Source: Niebla homalea (taxonomy: Eukaryota; Ascomycota; Lecanoromycetes; Lecanorales; Ramalinaceae). From it: 64,000 bases of DNA. Made by a program: the position numbers and the translations under genes. The notes below the pieces were generated by a model. That model did not search any database, was not told the DNA's origin, and saw only the letters and a list, made by a program, of their open reading frames with translations. Positions 34,361-46,720 of the stretch are shown in pieces; the stretch's first letter is position 1, and each line of letters opens with the position of its first letter. The DNA is taken from contig JAHGAU010000029.1 of the NCBI GenBank assembly GCA_019925105.1, positions 310,001-374,000 on the forward strand, read 5' to 3'.

Positions 34361-37333
34361 TCACTCCAACATCCCCACCACCTTCCCCAACACTTCCTCC
34401 ACCCCAATCCCCGCATTCCGCGGATCCTTCACCACACTCTGCCACAACTCCCCATGCCTCGGCTCGTTCGCCTTACACTTCTCCAATACCTCCCGCTTCT
34501 TCTCCTCGGTCCCGTACTGACCCAGGAACTTGTAATACCAAGCCCATGTATCACCCAAATCGGCATCCAACAAGATCGCCTTCTCGAACCAATTCTGTGC
34601 CTTGTCCGTCTTTCGTTCGCCCCAGAAGACTCTTGCCACGGTGACGAATAGGACGGGGTCGTTGTCGACTTTCTTGATGGCTTCTAACGAGCGCGGTTTG
34701 CGTTGCGTGCGGGGCTCGAGGTGCCAGATATTGAAGGACCACAGTGGACCGGAGGTGCCGTGCGTTTGGAGGGCTTTGGCCATGAGGTTCTTGGCTTGCT
34801 GGATGTTGTTGGCGCGAAACTCGATTTTGACTTGTTCGAGGGCGATGGTGGCGGATTTGGTGGCGAGTAAGCCGCGTTCGAGAACGGAGCGGGCTTTAAC
34901 GGTAAGCTTTTGGGATTCCTCGAGTCGGGAGAGGAGGAGGTAGAGCGGGACAGAGTGCGGGCAGGCGTGCGTGCCAACATTGTAGGCTTGGCGGGCTTGG
35001 GGGATTTGTTTAAGCGACTGGTAGATCTGGCCTTTTTGCATGTGCAGACGCGGCTGTCTGGGGTAGAGGTTAAGGGCCTCGATGACGAGTTGGAGGGCTT
35101 CGGAGTTGTTGGTGGATGATTTGGAGGGGTATTGGCGCTCAAAGGCGACGGATTTATACCAGACACGGTCAGTGCCGGCTTCGCGGCGGGCGGTGGCGAG
35201 GAGTTGGCGGGCTTCTTCGATCTGATTGGCGTCGGCCTCGAGCTTGACGGCACTGAGGAAGATGTTCTCTGATGAAGAGAGTTGATTGAATGCTTTCGCA
35301 AGGATGCGCCGAGCATCATCTGGGAAGCCAGCGTCCCATCTGGATTTGGCGTTGAGTTGCCAGATTTCTTCTGCATCAGGGCAGGCCTCGACGGCTTTGT
35401 CGAGGAGCTTCCACATTTCGTCTCGAGTGCCATGATTCTTCTCGAGATCAATGGCGGCTAGCCATGTAGATTTGGATTGGGGAAACAAACGAAGTGTGTA
35501 GGCGTAAATCGCTCGCGCCGTGGCATACTTGCCTTTAGTGAGGGAAGTTTGCGCATCCGCATTGAAGACTTTCTTCAAATCGTCGTCGTCTTCATCCAGT
35601 CCGTAGCTCAGAGTCTCTTGGATGCAGGCTGTAGCTGAAAGAACCATGCCATCGGCTTCCAGCTTTTCCGACTCTTCAATCCATTCCTCCCGCTTCAGCA
35701 TTGCCTGAGCATTTGCAAGCGACTTGACTGCCCGATTCATGGCCACTCGAATTTTATCAAGAGGTTGACCCATCGACTCCTGTAACCGAACAGCTGCTAG
35801 CCATACCTCATGACTTGCCGGATTCAGTGCACGAGCTTTGTTCAAGACCTTCATGGCATCTGGCCCAGCACATAGCCTTGCTAGGGCCAGATGTAGCTCG
35901 ACGGCCAGCGGTATCTCCTCTACAGCCCTGCTAAGAAGAAGTTTGGCCTCTTCAGGTGATTCTTCTTCGTTGACCAAAGACTTCCACAACGCAACCGACT
36001 TCGGCAGGCGATCGATAGCTTTTCGCGCCACTCTTTTTCGAGAGTTCCGATCGATTTCCAAAGACATAGCGCTTTGCCAAAGCCGGACCGAGTCAGGATT
36101 CGCCTTGAGAGCTTCTGCTGCCACGACCTTGGCATTATGCTTGTCACCGGTCCGCGCTTCTTGCAGCCGGATGCTCTCGACCCAGAGATCTTCACTATGA
36201 GGCGAAATCTTGCAGCCTTGCTCGACCATCTTACAAGCTGCAACCAACTTGCCTGCCAATTCCTCGAGGCGTGCGGCAGCAATGAAGCCCGGCGCATGTT
36301 TTGGATTGGTCTTGATGACTGATGCCAGCAAGTCTCGGACACGGTTAATATCCCCTACTTCCACACCATCACCCTTGAGTTCTGACTTGGCCAGACTGGT
36401 TAGATATCCTTTCGGATCCACGTTCGTAGCAGTCCCTGAGCTAGTGTCCGTGCCAGACTGTTCTGCTCGGTCCAATCTGCTGTTCAGCACTCGATTCCTT
36501 GCAGCACCTATGGTTCGGAAATCCGTCGTAGTCCCATCAATATCGCTGCCATTAGCACCATTTCCGTTCGTCATCCCATCATCTTGCACGCTAGTATCGA
36601 ACTGTGACGAGTCCCGCGCCCCCGCAATGACACTATCTGGAACAGCATAGAATCTCTGATGCGCCTGTGTCCTCGCCCTCTTGTTCCGACGAGTGAGATC
36701 TCCTGGCTCTGGTAGGGCCGCCCATTCTTCCTCAGTCAGACTCGACAAGCTCCTTTTTAGATCGGCAAATTGCTGCTGTATCTTTGGATTCTTTGCCTCG
36801 TAATCGGCTTTCTCTTGTGCTTCGCGTGCCTCCCTATAAGTATCGAGCGGTCTCACGTTGGCATACTGTGCTTCCAAACATACAAGGTATAAACCAGGTG
36901 TCGTGGACACTAAAGTGCTTGAGGGAGAGGGATGAGGAACTACGAACCTTTGGGTTTGCCGCCTTTTTGACATTTTCTCATCTACCATCTGATATATCTG
37001 ATCTGCCTCGTCATCCTCTCGCGTGAAGTCCCCACTTGCGAACAGGCCTGTCTCGTTTTCAGGATCTTGAAATCGGTCGTCGTCCTCATTCTCTTGATCA
37101 TCCTTTTTTTCTGGTAGACCGTAAGCTGAAGGTTGTGCGCCGAGCTGCTCTGCCCTCTTCTGTAAGGCAGCTTTGATCTGGTCTTCGCTGGGACCTTCTC
37201 GTGCTGGACCCAAGTCCGATCGAGTAGTGAAACCTGTAGCACCACGACCGAGACCAGCTACGTAGTTTTCGGGTGCTTGCTGGTTCAAGAAGTCTCTTCG
37301 TCCCGACATCTTGCCTGTGAATGCTCCTGACAA
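34361..37333 (-). CDS. PRP6: Pre-mRNA splicing factor Prp6/Prp1 (U4/U6.U5 tri-snRNP, HAT repeats)
   Basis: Tri-snRNP component bridging U5 and U4/U6. Model: exons 36948..37333 and 34361..36833 with a 114-nt intron 36834..36947 (donor GTTCGT), 952 aa. The intron length is divisible by three, so the frame is also open unspliced, but removal restores QTQREAREAQEKADYEAKN, which the family shows without a gap. The N-terminus has the PRP1_N signature: RRDFLNQQAPENYVAGLGRG and TGFTTRSDLGPAREGPSEDQ. ADLKRSLSSLTEEEWAALPE follows. The rest is a long array of HAT/TPR half repeats (from about residue 300 to 950; examples HEVWLAAVRLQESMG, KSTWLAAIDLEKNHGTRDEM). The upstream Met at 37333 may be replaced by MSGRRDF eight codons in. 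Only 254 bp separate it from the divergent DIM1 start. Confidence 0.94.
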   Translation of the reverse strand: MSGAFTGKMSGRRDFLNQQAPENYVAGLGRGATGFTTRSDLGPAREGPSEDQIKAALQKRAEQLGAQPSAYGLPEKKDDQENEDDDRFQDPENETGLFASGDFTREDDEADQIYQMVDEKMSKRRQTQRFVVPHPSPSSTLVSTTPGLYLVCLEAQYANVRPLDTYREAREAQEKADYEAKNPKIQQQFADLKRSLSSLTEEEWAALPEPGDLTRRNKRARTQAHQRFYAVPDSVIAGARDSSQFDTSVQDDGMTNGNGANGSDIDGTTTDFRTIGAARNRVLNSRLDRAEQSGTDTSSGTATNVDPKGYLTSLAKSELKGDGVEVGDINRVRDLLASVIKTNPKHAPGFIAAARLEELAGKLVAACKMVEQGCKISPHSEDLWVESIRLQEARTGDKHNAKVVAAEALKANPDSVRLWQSAMSLEIDRNSRKRVARKAIDRLPKSVALWKSLVNEEESPEEAKLLLSRAVEEIPLAVELHLALARLCAGPDAMKVLNKARALNPASHEVWLAAVRLQESMGQPLDKIRVAMNRAVKSLANAQAMLKREEWIEESEKLEADGMVLSATACIQETLSYGLDEDDDDLKKVFNADAQTSLTKGKYATARAIYAYTLRLFPQSKSTWLAAIDLEKNHGTRDEMWKLLDKAVEACPDAEEIWQLNAKSRWDAGFPDDARRILAKAFNQLSSSENIFLSAVKLEADANQIEEARQLLATARREAGTDRVWYKSVAFERQYPSKSSTNNSEALQLVIEALNLYPRQPRLHMQKGQIYQSLKQIPQARQAYNVGTHACPHSVPLYLLLSRLEESQKLTVKARSVLERGLLATKSATIALEQVKIEFRANNIQQAKNLMAKALQTHGTSGPLWSFNIWHLEPRTQRKPRSLEAIKKVDNDPVLFVTVARVFWGERKTDKAQNWFEKAILLDADLGDTWAWYYKFLGQYGTEEKKREVLEKCKANEPRHGELWQSVVKDPRNAGIGVEEVLGKVVGMLE

Positions 37334-37557
37334 AGATTACGGAAACAACAATGTGCAAGAGTCACCAGGATAAGGGGATACTTTCTCAAGTCTAGAAAGG
37401 CGAGGCGGCAGCAGTCTTGGCAAGAATTTTCCTTATCGATAAGATTTTTATATCACAGACGTATTTGAAAAGGTGACCTGGAAAACGTCTTCATACTGAT
37501 ATGTAGCACGGCCTAGAGTACGGCGCTTACTTTGCAGAGCCCGGCCAGTCTTTGTAA

Positions 37558-38964
<1,407 letters not shown>

Positions 38965-39087
38965 TACCATGCACGAACATATACAGGATCCTCGATATCA
39001 TTTGCTGGATTTAGCGAGGCGCTACTGGTGATATAGCTGGTAGATACCCCAATGTGAAATAGTCGAGACAGAAACAATCCATTCGAT

Positions 39088-40161
39088 CTACAGCGCCCCA
39101 TCCTGCCTCAACTTCTCGTTCCCCCACGGCTCTCCCGTCAAACACGTCAACCCCGTCCGCGGCTCACACGTACTCCTCCCACTCATGGGCCCTGGACTCG
39201 GCAGCTCCACGCCCTTACTCCCCCGATATCCCCTACCCGCCTGGCCGCGCACATCCCTCTCTCCCTGCCCCCTATCCACCCCCTTCGAACTCCCCATCCC
39301 AGCCTCACTATCCCCCACGATCCCCGCACTTCCCCCGGCAGCACCCGTCGCCTCCGCGCTGGCCTGCAGTGCCTTCAGCAAATTGACGGTGGACTCCGGG
39401 GTGAGGTCCTCGTAGTAATCGTCATTGATCTGGACCATGGGGGCATTGACGCAGGCGCCCAGGCACTCGACCTCGGAGAAGGTGAAGAGGCCGTCGGCCG
39501 TGGTCTGGCCCGGGTGGATGCCCAGGTGGGATTCGATGGCCTGTATGATGACGTCGGAGCCGCAGCCGCCGAGTTGGCATGGTGTCTACCCAACAAAAAA
39601 TTGACCCGTACTTGGTTAGCCCGAGTATTTGGAAGACAGAAGGGGGTGGGGAACGGGAGTGGAAGGAAGGGGTGAGGGAAACATACGGTCGTACACGCCT
39701 GCACGTGAAACCTCCCCACAGGATCCCGATTGTACATTGTGTAGAAGGTGGCCACTTCATACACGCGCATGGGCGGCATCTCCAATCGCCGTGCCACTTC
39801 GTTCATCACGCTGATGCTGGTGAAGCCGTGTTGGCGCTGGCCAAGATCGAGGAGGGGCATCACGGCGGCTTTTTTATATTGCGGCGGGTAGCGTTTGAGG
39901 ATCTCGTCGATGAGCTTGTTGTTGATTTCGTTGAAGGTGAAGGGGATGGAGGGATTGTTGTTGGGGGTATCACGATGCTGTCGGGTATCATGTCAGTGGA
40001 CTCACTCAGTGAGTAAGAGGTAGAGAGTATGGACATACAACTTGGAGAGCTTCGCTCGCTCGAGGAGTGGTTGTGGCAAGGTATCGGCATTGTGGTAACC
40101 GTGAGGCCCGTGGACTGTGGGCTATGTACCTAGAGATCCGAGGGACAAGTTTTGAGGCCAT
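39088..40161 (-). CDS. nuo-24: NADH:ubiquinone oxidoreductase 24-kDa subunit (complex I, NDUFV2 type)
   Basis: Mitochondrial matrix-arm subunit carrying the N1a [2Fe-2S] cluster. Model: exons 40039..40161, 39687..39977 and 39088..39585, introns 61 and 101 nt, 303 aa. The first 45 residues form a basic presequence ([20 protein letters not shown]). The mature protein opens [18 protein letters not shown]. The conserved body reads [20 protein letters not shown] and [17 protein letters not shown]. Cluster ligands lie in [12 protein letters not shown], rebuilt across intron 2, and in [15 protein letters not shown]. An extra Gly/Ser/Arg-rich linker of about 60 residues sits between the fold (LLKALQ) and the conserved tail ([28 protein letters not shown]). 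That linker is longer than in the homologues I know. Confidence 0.94.
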
Positions 40162-42207
40162 GATGAACGTTGAGTTGCCACTTTGAGCTCCGAATAAGTT
40201 CTAAGGGTGATCATATATCCCTTTCGATGTCGCATGCATTCACTTGACTTGGCGCCAGACGCCGCAAAAGGACGCTAGATTGATAAGATAAGATTCGACA
40301 AAATCCTGGGTGAGATTCCACACCCTTCAATTTGGAATGATTTTGATATCACTTACTGTGCTACTAAATTCCCATGCAGAGTGCTTAATCACCGGATTTG
40401 ATGGTCTTAAAGCAATTCACATTCCGGAAGACTCCAGACTTATCGGAGGAACATGATGATGCATTGATATGAGTTTCGTAGCCATTATTCATGCAAAAAG
40501 TTGACGTATAAACGTGTGTATGCTTAAGTTGTCATGTTATAACTCAATCTCATTTGACATGCTTCTACATCATATCTCGAAAGTCCTGTATTGTATGAGG
40601 CGATGTCTACTACACATCTCGCCATTATATTAATCAAAATCTACTTCGTATCTCATTTGACAATCAACGTTGAAGACGTTCCATCCGAGTCCAACAATTT
40701 TCGCAAAAATTTGTATCGTACGAAGCAACACCGACACGACATTCCACCTGAAAAAAATAATCTAGCCTCACCCAATAAGACAAATAACCCAAGGGTCTTG
40801 GTCCATTCCAGCCATCCATCTCATCGCCAATGTAAGATAATCATCATGATCCACCATGCCCAGAAACCATGACTCACCTAGCCTCCTCACCCTCCTCCTC
40901 GGCAATGCCATCAGCTAGATTCGTGGTATAAACAAAAATCAAATAATAATGTTACCTGGCTCAGACTGCTGCTGCCTGAACTCCTACAGCTTCGCCAGCT
41001 CTTGACTCCAACTTGTGCTAATGAAATGCTGTATGACGAAGGCCTACCGCCAGGGATTATTGGGTGGGGTTCCAACGCATCTCACCAGCCCTGAAAACAA
41101 AAAGCCACAAGCGATATGCGGTCCGTTTCTTGTCATTTTACCCAATGGACCCGTACTTGTTTGCTTACGCTGTCTGAAACCCAATCCTCCATGGTCTCTA
41201 GCTTGGCAGTTTATTTATATTTGCAAAGCAATTTCATGCCGAGCTACTCAAATCAGGAAGAAAATCAGTGCATACTATAGATGAAGTCGTCAGCTCTGGT
41301 CTGGTTTTGGAAGTCTAATACTGACTACTTGAATCCTTCTTTTCAATCCGGAAGAGACTACTGATGATCGAACATACGAGGAGTCGAAGCTCGAAAGACA
41401 GCAATGAAATTGTGGCAATATAGGTAAACAGCCATGTAACGTTAAAGGGGGCGTGCAGACCCGGAGAACTTACGACATAGAACTCGTTGATGCGCGGCCT
41501 TCAATCCCTGGATACGAACGGCTTAGGCGTGAGTTCTTTGAGGTGGAGGGAACTGCAAGGAGCTGCTTCTGTCTCGATAATTAGGAGCTGGTCATACATC
41601 GGCGCTTCACGGCAACAAATTCAGACGTGTTTCAATATTTCGATTAGGAGGATAGTACTACTGCAGACTGATATTGTAATCCAAATCATTTTTTCAAAAG
41701 GCTCCCGCAATAGCCTTCCAATGAGAGTTCTCGAGTACAATAAATGACAACGGGTTGTTTCATTTCATGTGCAAGCTCCTTAGCTGCGGCAGAGAAACTG
41801 CACACATCAAGCTTCAGAAGACATCTAGTCAATAGAAAAATGGAAGGAGACGCACTGATTCCATACTAACAAGAGATGTCATGCCGCATAATTCGATGTG
41901 CTCACTCATGAAGAATTAATGAAAGGTGGGACTGCGAGGAGCTTTTTAAGAATCAGTGAGGGTGCTTCGCAAATAAAACCATATATCCTTTGTATGCGTC
42001 CTCAGGAGCTGACTCTTAGCGACCTGAATAGAGTGAGATTTACTGATCTTGAAGTTGGATAGCCTGTATTATCGTTGGAATTGTAAATTCGGATTCCAAA
42101 TATGTTGATGTAATATCATTCCCATTGACTGATCCAATGATGAGCTACAGTTCGAATGGAAAAAGACAATAGGCGAACATTCAAGTTCATCGATGGGTCT
42201 GTGACCG
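40162..42207. other. AT-rich gene-poor stretch of 2 kb
   Basis: Lower GC than the flanks, with many stops in all frames. The short frames at 40591..40872, 41015..41284 and 41487..41747 have no motif. It separates the housekeeping block from the STAND/ankyrin island. No terminal repeats or transposase remains were seen. Confidence 0.45.
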
Positions 42208-44328
42208 TCAAATTGGATTCCTCCACGTGAATATAGCCAGGGATAGTAAGGTGATCAATACACAGACAATCGAATACACTTTTCTCCTCGACTTCCTTCG
42301 CCTCAACTGACAATGACGGTCTCGCCTAATCAGAGGTCTATTATTCCGTGGCAATTCCCCATACCGAGTCACAAGCATCATCTCGACCTTTTCATTCTCC
42401 ACCAATCGAGCCAGTGCGAGCAAATCATTGCCACGAGCATCTTGCGCGGTGATTCCTTCTGGATCGAGATCCAACAAAAATGACAGCGCTTCTGCAGTGC
42501 CCCAACAGGCAGCATGCTGTAATGGTGTATGGCCTTGAGCATTCTGGGCTTCGAGGCAAAAGTCTCGCGAAAGTAGCAGTCTAATGGTGTCAGGCGCCCG
42601 GATGCTGAGGACTGCGTGATGCAGAAGTGTATTACCATCTTTATCTACTAGCGTATCGTAAGGACTCGTAGTCTGCATCAATAGATAATCGAGAACAACG
42701 GTGTTGCCACGTTGCGCAGCGAGGTGAAGGGGCTTGCGGCCTTCCGCATCGGGGCGATGAAGCAATGAAGCCAAGCTAGGAAGATATTGAAAGTCTGATG
42801 GCACAGAAGAATTGGTCCAACTGAAATAGTGCGCAAGGTTCATGCCACGAGCATCGGTCGATAGTATCTCAAAGGAGGAAGCGTGTCGCCGAGCGACGGC
42901 TAACACGAGAGGGTTGAAGAAAGAGTGGAGTGGCGTCTGCTTCCTGATGTTTAGACTCTCCAGATCGGCGCCGTTGTCAAGCAAGATCCGAGCGATGTCG
43001 TAGTCGACGTTTCCTCGAACGGCAAGATGAAGAGCGGTACTTAAATTGATCAGTTCATGAATAAGACTCAGGAAACTATGACTCTTACTCTCCCGTATCA
43101 GTTGTGGCGTCCACTTCGACACCTTCGTCAAGTAACAGCTTAACCACATTTTTTTGGTGATTTGTGGCTGCAATCTGGAAACATCGGTCAGACAAAGCTC
43201 TGAGTATGTGGATTATCGTACATGTATTAGACTGTGCCCGTTCAGCAATACATCGGTAGGTCTTGCTCGCCCATCACTGAATAGCTTAGTGATGTGAGCC
43301 ACACTGCCGGTTCTTACAGCCTCGGCTATTTCCGCATTTGTGGGCACAATTCTGTGATGTTTGATCTGGATCGATGTGAAAATTGACCATTGCGCTAGAA
43401 GCCTCGTTGTCAGGAACATAACAAGCGATATGCGGGTGGGAAGAATCCAAGTTGCCTGCATTGATATTTCGATGCCGTAGCTCGGTTCAGGTCTCAGGAC
43501 TTCATAGACAGTCTTGCCACTCGTAGTCCACCTCTCGATGATCACTCGACCGTGACGAACAGCTAGGGTAACATCCATCATATTCATGGATGTAAATGAT
43601 CTCACCCTAATGAGGACAGGCGATAAGACTGTTTCAAGTCTTTTGGCTAGCTTCGCAGGAAGAGCAGCTGTCTGCAAGTACGGCCCGGACTTCTGCTCTA
43701 TCACGCATGGAGGAGGTTCAGGCAGGTTTTGGAGCGGTATACTTGCGATTTTGTGTATAAGATGTGCATATTTCGCATCAACATGGTGCCGTGTTTCCTG
43801 GATAGCGGCATTCGATCTGATGGCTAGCTCCTTGACCTCGATGTGCGAAGTGCTTCGAAAAGTTATATAGAAGTATCAATGCTAGCAAAAGGAATTGACT
43901 CACACATGTAGTAAAACCAGATCGCATGTGAGAATGCTATGCCACAATTTTACTCGTTCGAAGAACTTGTTCAGCCATGGACTTTTGCCGAGAGCCCACT
44001 GTATCTTGGTCCAAGTTCGCTGTAAGCCTCCGGCGCCGAAATGCTGATTTAATCGCGTGATGCGCTTCTCAGCTGCTTGGACATCTGCTAGACATTTTTT
44101 CGTATTTATCAACAGTTTTCCGGTTTGCTGCGTACCAAGCTCGATCATGCTGCACAGCGATTGCAGGTCCACAAGCGTGTTCAGTAGCGCTTCTATGATA
44201 TTGTATATTTGTTGTACCTCCGATGGTCCATCGATGATAGATTGAAAGAAGTGGTGGACAAACTTAATGGACTTACATGTGGCTTCCAAGACAGCCAGTA
44301 TTCCAGCTGCACCGGACAGTGGATCCAT
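42208..44328 (-). CDS. STAND-type N-terminal domain plus ankyrin-repeat membrane protein
   Basis: Model: exons 43904..44328, 43222..43852, 43089..43174 and 42208..43039, introns 51, 47 and 49 nt, 657 aa, all in phase. The start MDPLSGAAGILAVLEATCKS is the hallmark of the fungal HeLo-like / 'N-terminal domain of STAND proteins'; helices continue EVQQIYNIIEALLNTLVDLQ. Ankyrin repeats begin near residue 350 (IAATNHQKNVVKLLLDEGVE) and include TALHLAVRGNVDYDIARILL, KPLHLAAQRGNTVVLDYLL, GNTLLHHAVLSIRAPDTIRL and HTPLQHAACWGTAEALSFLL. There is no NACHT or NB-ARC in between. The tail is basic (RRRKSRRK), then one hydrophobic helix (VCVLITLLSLAIFTW), so it is probably membrane-bound. Such proteins are linked to non-self recognition and membrane-targeting cell death; for this gene that is inference. 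Confidence 0.85.
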
Positions 44329-44913
44329 CTGGAGCAGGTCGAACAGGCCACAGCAGTGAAACAAGCTAGCGGTTGGCGGTAGACCGAGCCCTGGAGAGTT
44401 CTGCTCACGTCAACACTGGTATTCGATTTATCTTGGATTGTAGCTTGTCAGGCGATATTGTCTCCTGAAAATATGCAGCATTGTGTATATGAAGAGTGGT
44501 AATCGGATGACAGTCAAACTTCACCTGGATAGCCATAGTATAAGACTGCACTGCAGTAGCTGAAATGGCGCTTCCTTGATTTCCTTGGATTCGGATTAGG
44601 TCGTGACGCAGCGTTAGCAAAGCTACCAGTTGCACGGGACTGTCTTATCATGCAAAGTCTGATCGGTCAGAAATCAACCATCTCATTGGTGCAGGAGAGA
44701 CCCTTCGATAGCCTTCCTGCACACACACGTCAGCGGCGCGACAACATTGCGCAAATCAATAAGTACGAGAAAGAATTCTGAGGCGCAATCAAAGGCGTGG
44801 AACAAGCTTCACCAAGCCTCGCTACTTTCACCAACTCTCATTTCACTGCAGACTGCGATCGAATCCATTATATCCACTCAGGAGCTTTGCAAGCACGAAT
44901 CATACGTATCACT
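44329..44913. other. Divergent promoter region between ankyrin gene and 75-aa gene
   Basis: 585 bp with no supported coding frame. Upstream flanks of both genes. Confidence 0.5.
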
Positions 44914-45243
44914 ATGAGTACCAGACCCAAGACTCCTGACGATGCGCTCCGCGTTACAAGCTATAAGCCAGGCCAGAAGGTGTACTATGCACTTCCTAAC
45001 GATCGTAAGCGCTTCGATGTAGCAGTATCTGTTTAAAATTGATCATGTGATAGGCACATGGAAAGTCGGTACGATCATTGAGAAACAGAGCTCTGAGACC
45101 GCCCCGAAATACAAGGTAATGAGACATACTCGGACTCTACCTATTCACATAACTTAATCTTGGCAAAGGTCCGAAACGGAATGGAGGAGGATCTATGCGA
45201 GAGACAAGACTTGCGCAGAATGCTTGTTGAAGAAACTACTTAA
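44914..45243 (+). CDS. Small Tudor/SH3-like protein, 75 aa, three exons
   Basis: Model: exons 44914..45004, 45054..45115 and 45169..45243 with 49-nt and 53-nt introns (GTAAGC...TAG and GTAATG...AAG), 75 aa, phases consistent. After a polar N-terminus comes a compact barrel-like pattern: SYKPGQKVYYALPNDRTWKV, GTIIEKQSSETAPKYKV and DLCERQDLRRMLVEE. The spacing resembles small Tudor-knot/agenet-type domains, where strand 1 (VYYALP) and strand 2 (WKVGTIIE) flank a short loop. I do not recognise a specific family. Three exons for 75 codons argue that it is a real, maintained gene. Confidence 0.6.
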
Positions 45244-46092
45244 TGGGGGGTGATGTTAAGCGGTAGCATGGGACACCCCTAAATGTACCTACATCCTTAG
45301 TCATTTAATACACAAGTTTCTGCACCTTACCAGTCAATTGCAAGAAGGTTTGCCACCGGTCGAGGGGACGTTCAAGACCAGCCCAAGGCTCGTCAGCGAG
45401 CTCATTACGCCTCGGGCGTCATTGGGAGCCAGGCTTGCCAGGCAACCCGAGGGTCGGTGACAAAAGTCCCCGCCCACCGTAAAGGTTTCTCCGGCTGTAT
45501 TTCGCTCAAAGTATTACCTTACTCGGACTGCGTCAAAGCCAAAATCCTATAAAACTCGGGAATAAGAGTCTTCAACTACTTAAGGCTCTCAGTGATTTTG
45601 TGTGTGATTTTTGAAGGCTTTTGTGGTGGTTGAGGACCGCGTTACTGGGGTCGAGGACTTTTGTCACCGACCCTCGACCGTACGCTCCTCGCTTATTGCG
45701 GGCACTAGGGCTCAAGGGATATAGCGGCTTGGCGCAATCCTGTTGGCATGCGCCACTAGTCAGCCGAGCTTTAACACCTACGCAGCCTCCTACGCAGCCT
45801 CCTGCGCATGGGCCCAAGTTCTTCATGGCCCCTTATAATTCGGGCGTCGCGGCTTGATTCCTCGGGCGTTCTTCACTACGCTAGTCCCTTTCGAAACGAT
45901 CGTTGTGATTCATAGTCTAAGGAAAAAATGCCTCAGAGTATAAAATTACAGAAACTTGTGTGAGAGAGGAGGTCGAGCCCATTATATCAATTTTGCGACT
46001 GCTGTCTGAAATAACGTACCTATACGCACAAACCCGCCTCGGTCGTACTGTTCAAGGATACCAGGATCTCTTGCTTTGTCAAGTCTATCAAT
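45244..46092. other. Intergenic with inverted repeat
   Basis: Contains the 22-bp exact inverted repeat 45448..45676 and a short 12-bp tandem repeat near 45776..45808. The frames inside it (45572..45826 minus, 45621..45857 plus) lack protein features. Confidence 0.5.
45448..45676. repeat. Exact 22-bp inverted repeat flanking a 185-bp spacer
   Basis: The left arm 45448..45469 reads CGAGGGTCGGTGACAAAAGT plus CC. The right arm 45655..45676 is its perfect reverse complement. Inward of the arms the match continues imperfectly for about 10-15 bp. I saw no target-site duplication and no transposase. It could be a small non-autonomous element, a long-hairpin RNA, or a palindromic regulatory site. Confidence 0.8.
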
Positions 46093-46614
46093 ATGCGTAG
46101 GTTGTCCATTGAGGACACCAAGCCCTGTGAACATCTCTGATATATAATAGCGCAACGCGATCCCGAACGCTACCAGCCAAACTTGGCTGGCTCCAGTGAC
46201 AGTGAAGACGACGAAGCTGTCTTCCAGCCTGGTTCACCACCCAAGGAGGACGCTGATACCGACAGTAAGGATGAAGTTGCCAGTTCTGGCGACGGTAGTG
46301 AGCATGAAGTTGCCAGTTCTGGAGAATTATTCGCGGACGAAGTTGCCAGCTCTGGAGACTTATTCGCAGACGCTGAGGGGGACGGACCAGAGATCATGGT
46401 CCCTTACAATCAGGATGATGAAAAGATCAATTTCAGTAAGAATGATGAAGAGTCACCTTCGCGCGCGTATAGCAATGAGGAAGTCGCTGCCGCTTCCACC
46501 AGGGAGCATTTGAGTAGGGTTAGACGAGGCGATGATACCAGTAGCGACAGGCAGTACTTAGCAGCTAGGTTCTGGGAAGATTATTCAAGAGTTGCCGAAG
46601 AGGGCTTTGACTGA
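46093..46614 (+). CDS. Acidic hypothetical protein with EVASSG repeats
   Basis: I recognise no family. The main exon is supported from about 46151 to TGA 46614. It encodes a Ser/Asp/Glu-rich protein with three near-perfect copies of an EVASSG-(D/E) motif (SKDEVASSGDG, SEHEVASSGELFAD, EVASSGDLFADAEG), then a less acidic end (QYLAARFWEDYSRVAEEGFD). The most economical 5' end is ATG 46093 followed after one base by a GTAGGT donor, with a 54-nt intron 46097..46150 (CTGAT branch, TAG). That gives MPQRDPERYQPN and 155 aa. The four-base first coding exon is my inference; the protein could also begin inside the main exon. Confidence 0.45.
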
Positions 46615-46720
46615 GATTTAAGATTGAGCGGCGGGGCCAGATATTTGAGGTCAATTTGTGAAAATGTGCGTTCTGATTAGTGAGCGTCATGTTCGATGAC
46701 GCGGGAGATTGTAGATTCGA

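Noticed and set aside
40162..42207. Transposable element in the AT-rich stretch
   Set aside because: No transposase or reverse-transcriptase motif, no terminal repeats and no target duplication seen.
45572..45857. Frames within the inverted-repeat region
   Set aside because: They contain part of the inverted repeat and a 12-bp tandem repeat. The Pro/Thr and Gly/Cys/Val text comes from those repeats.
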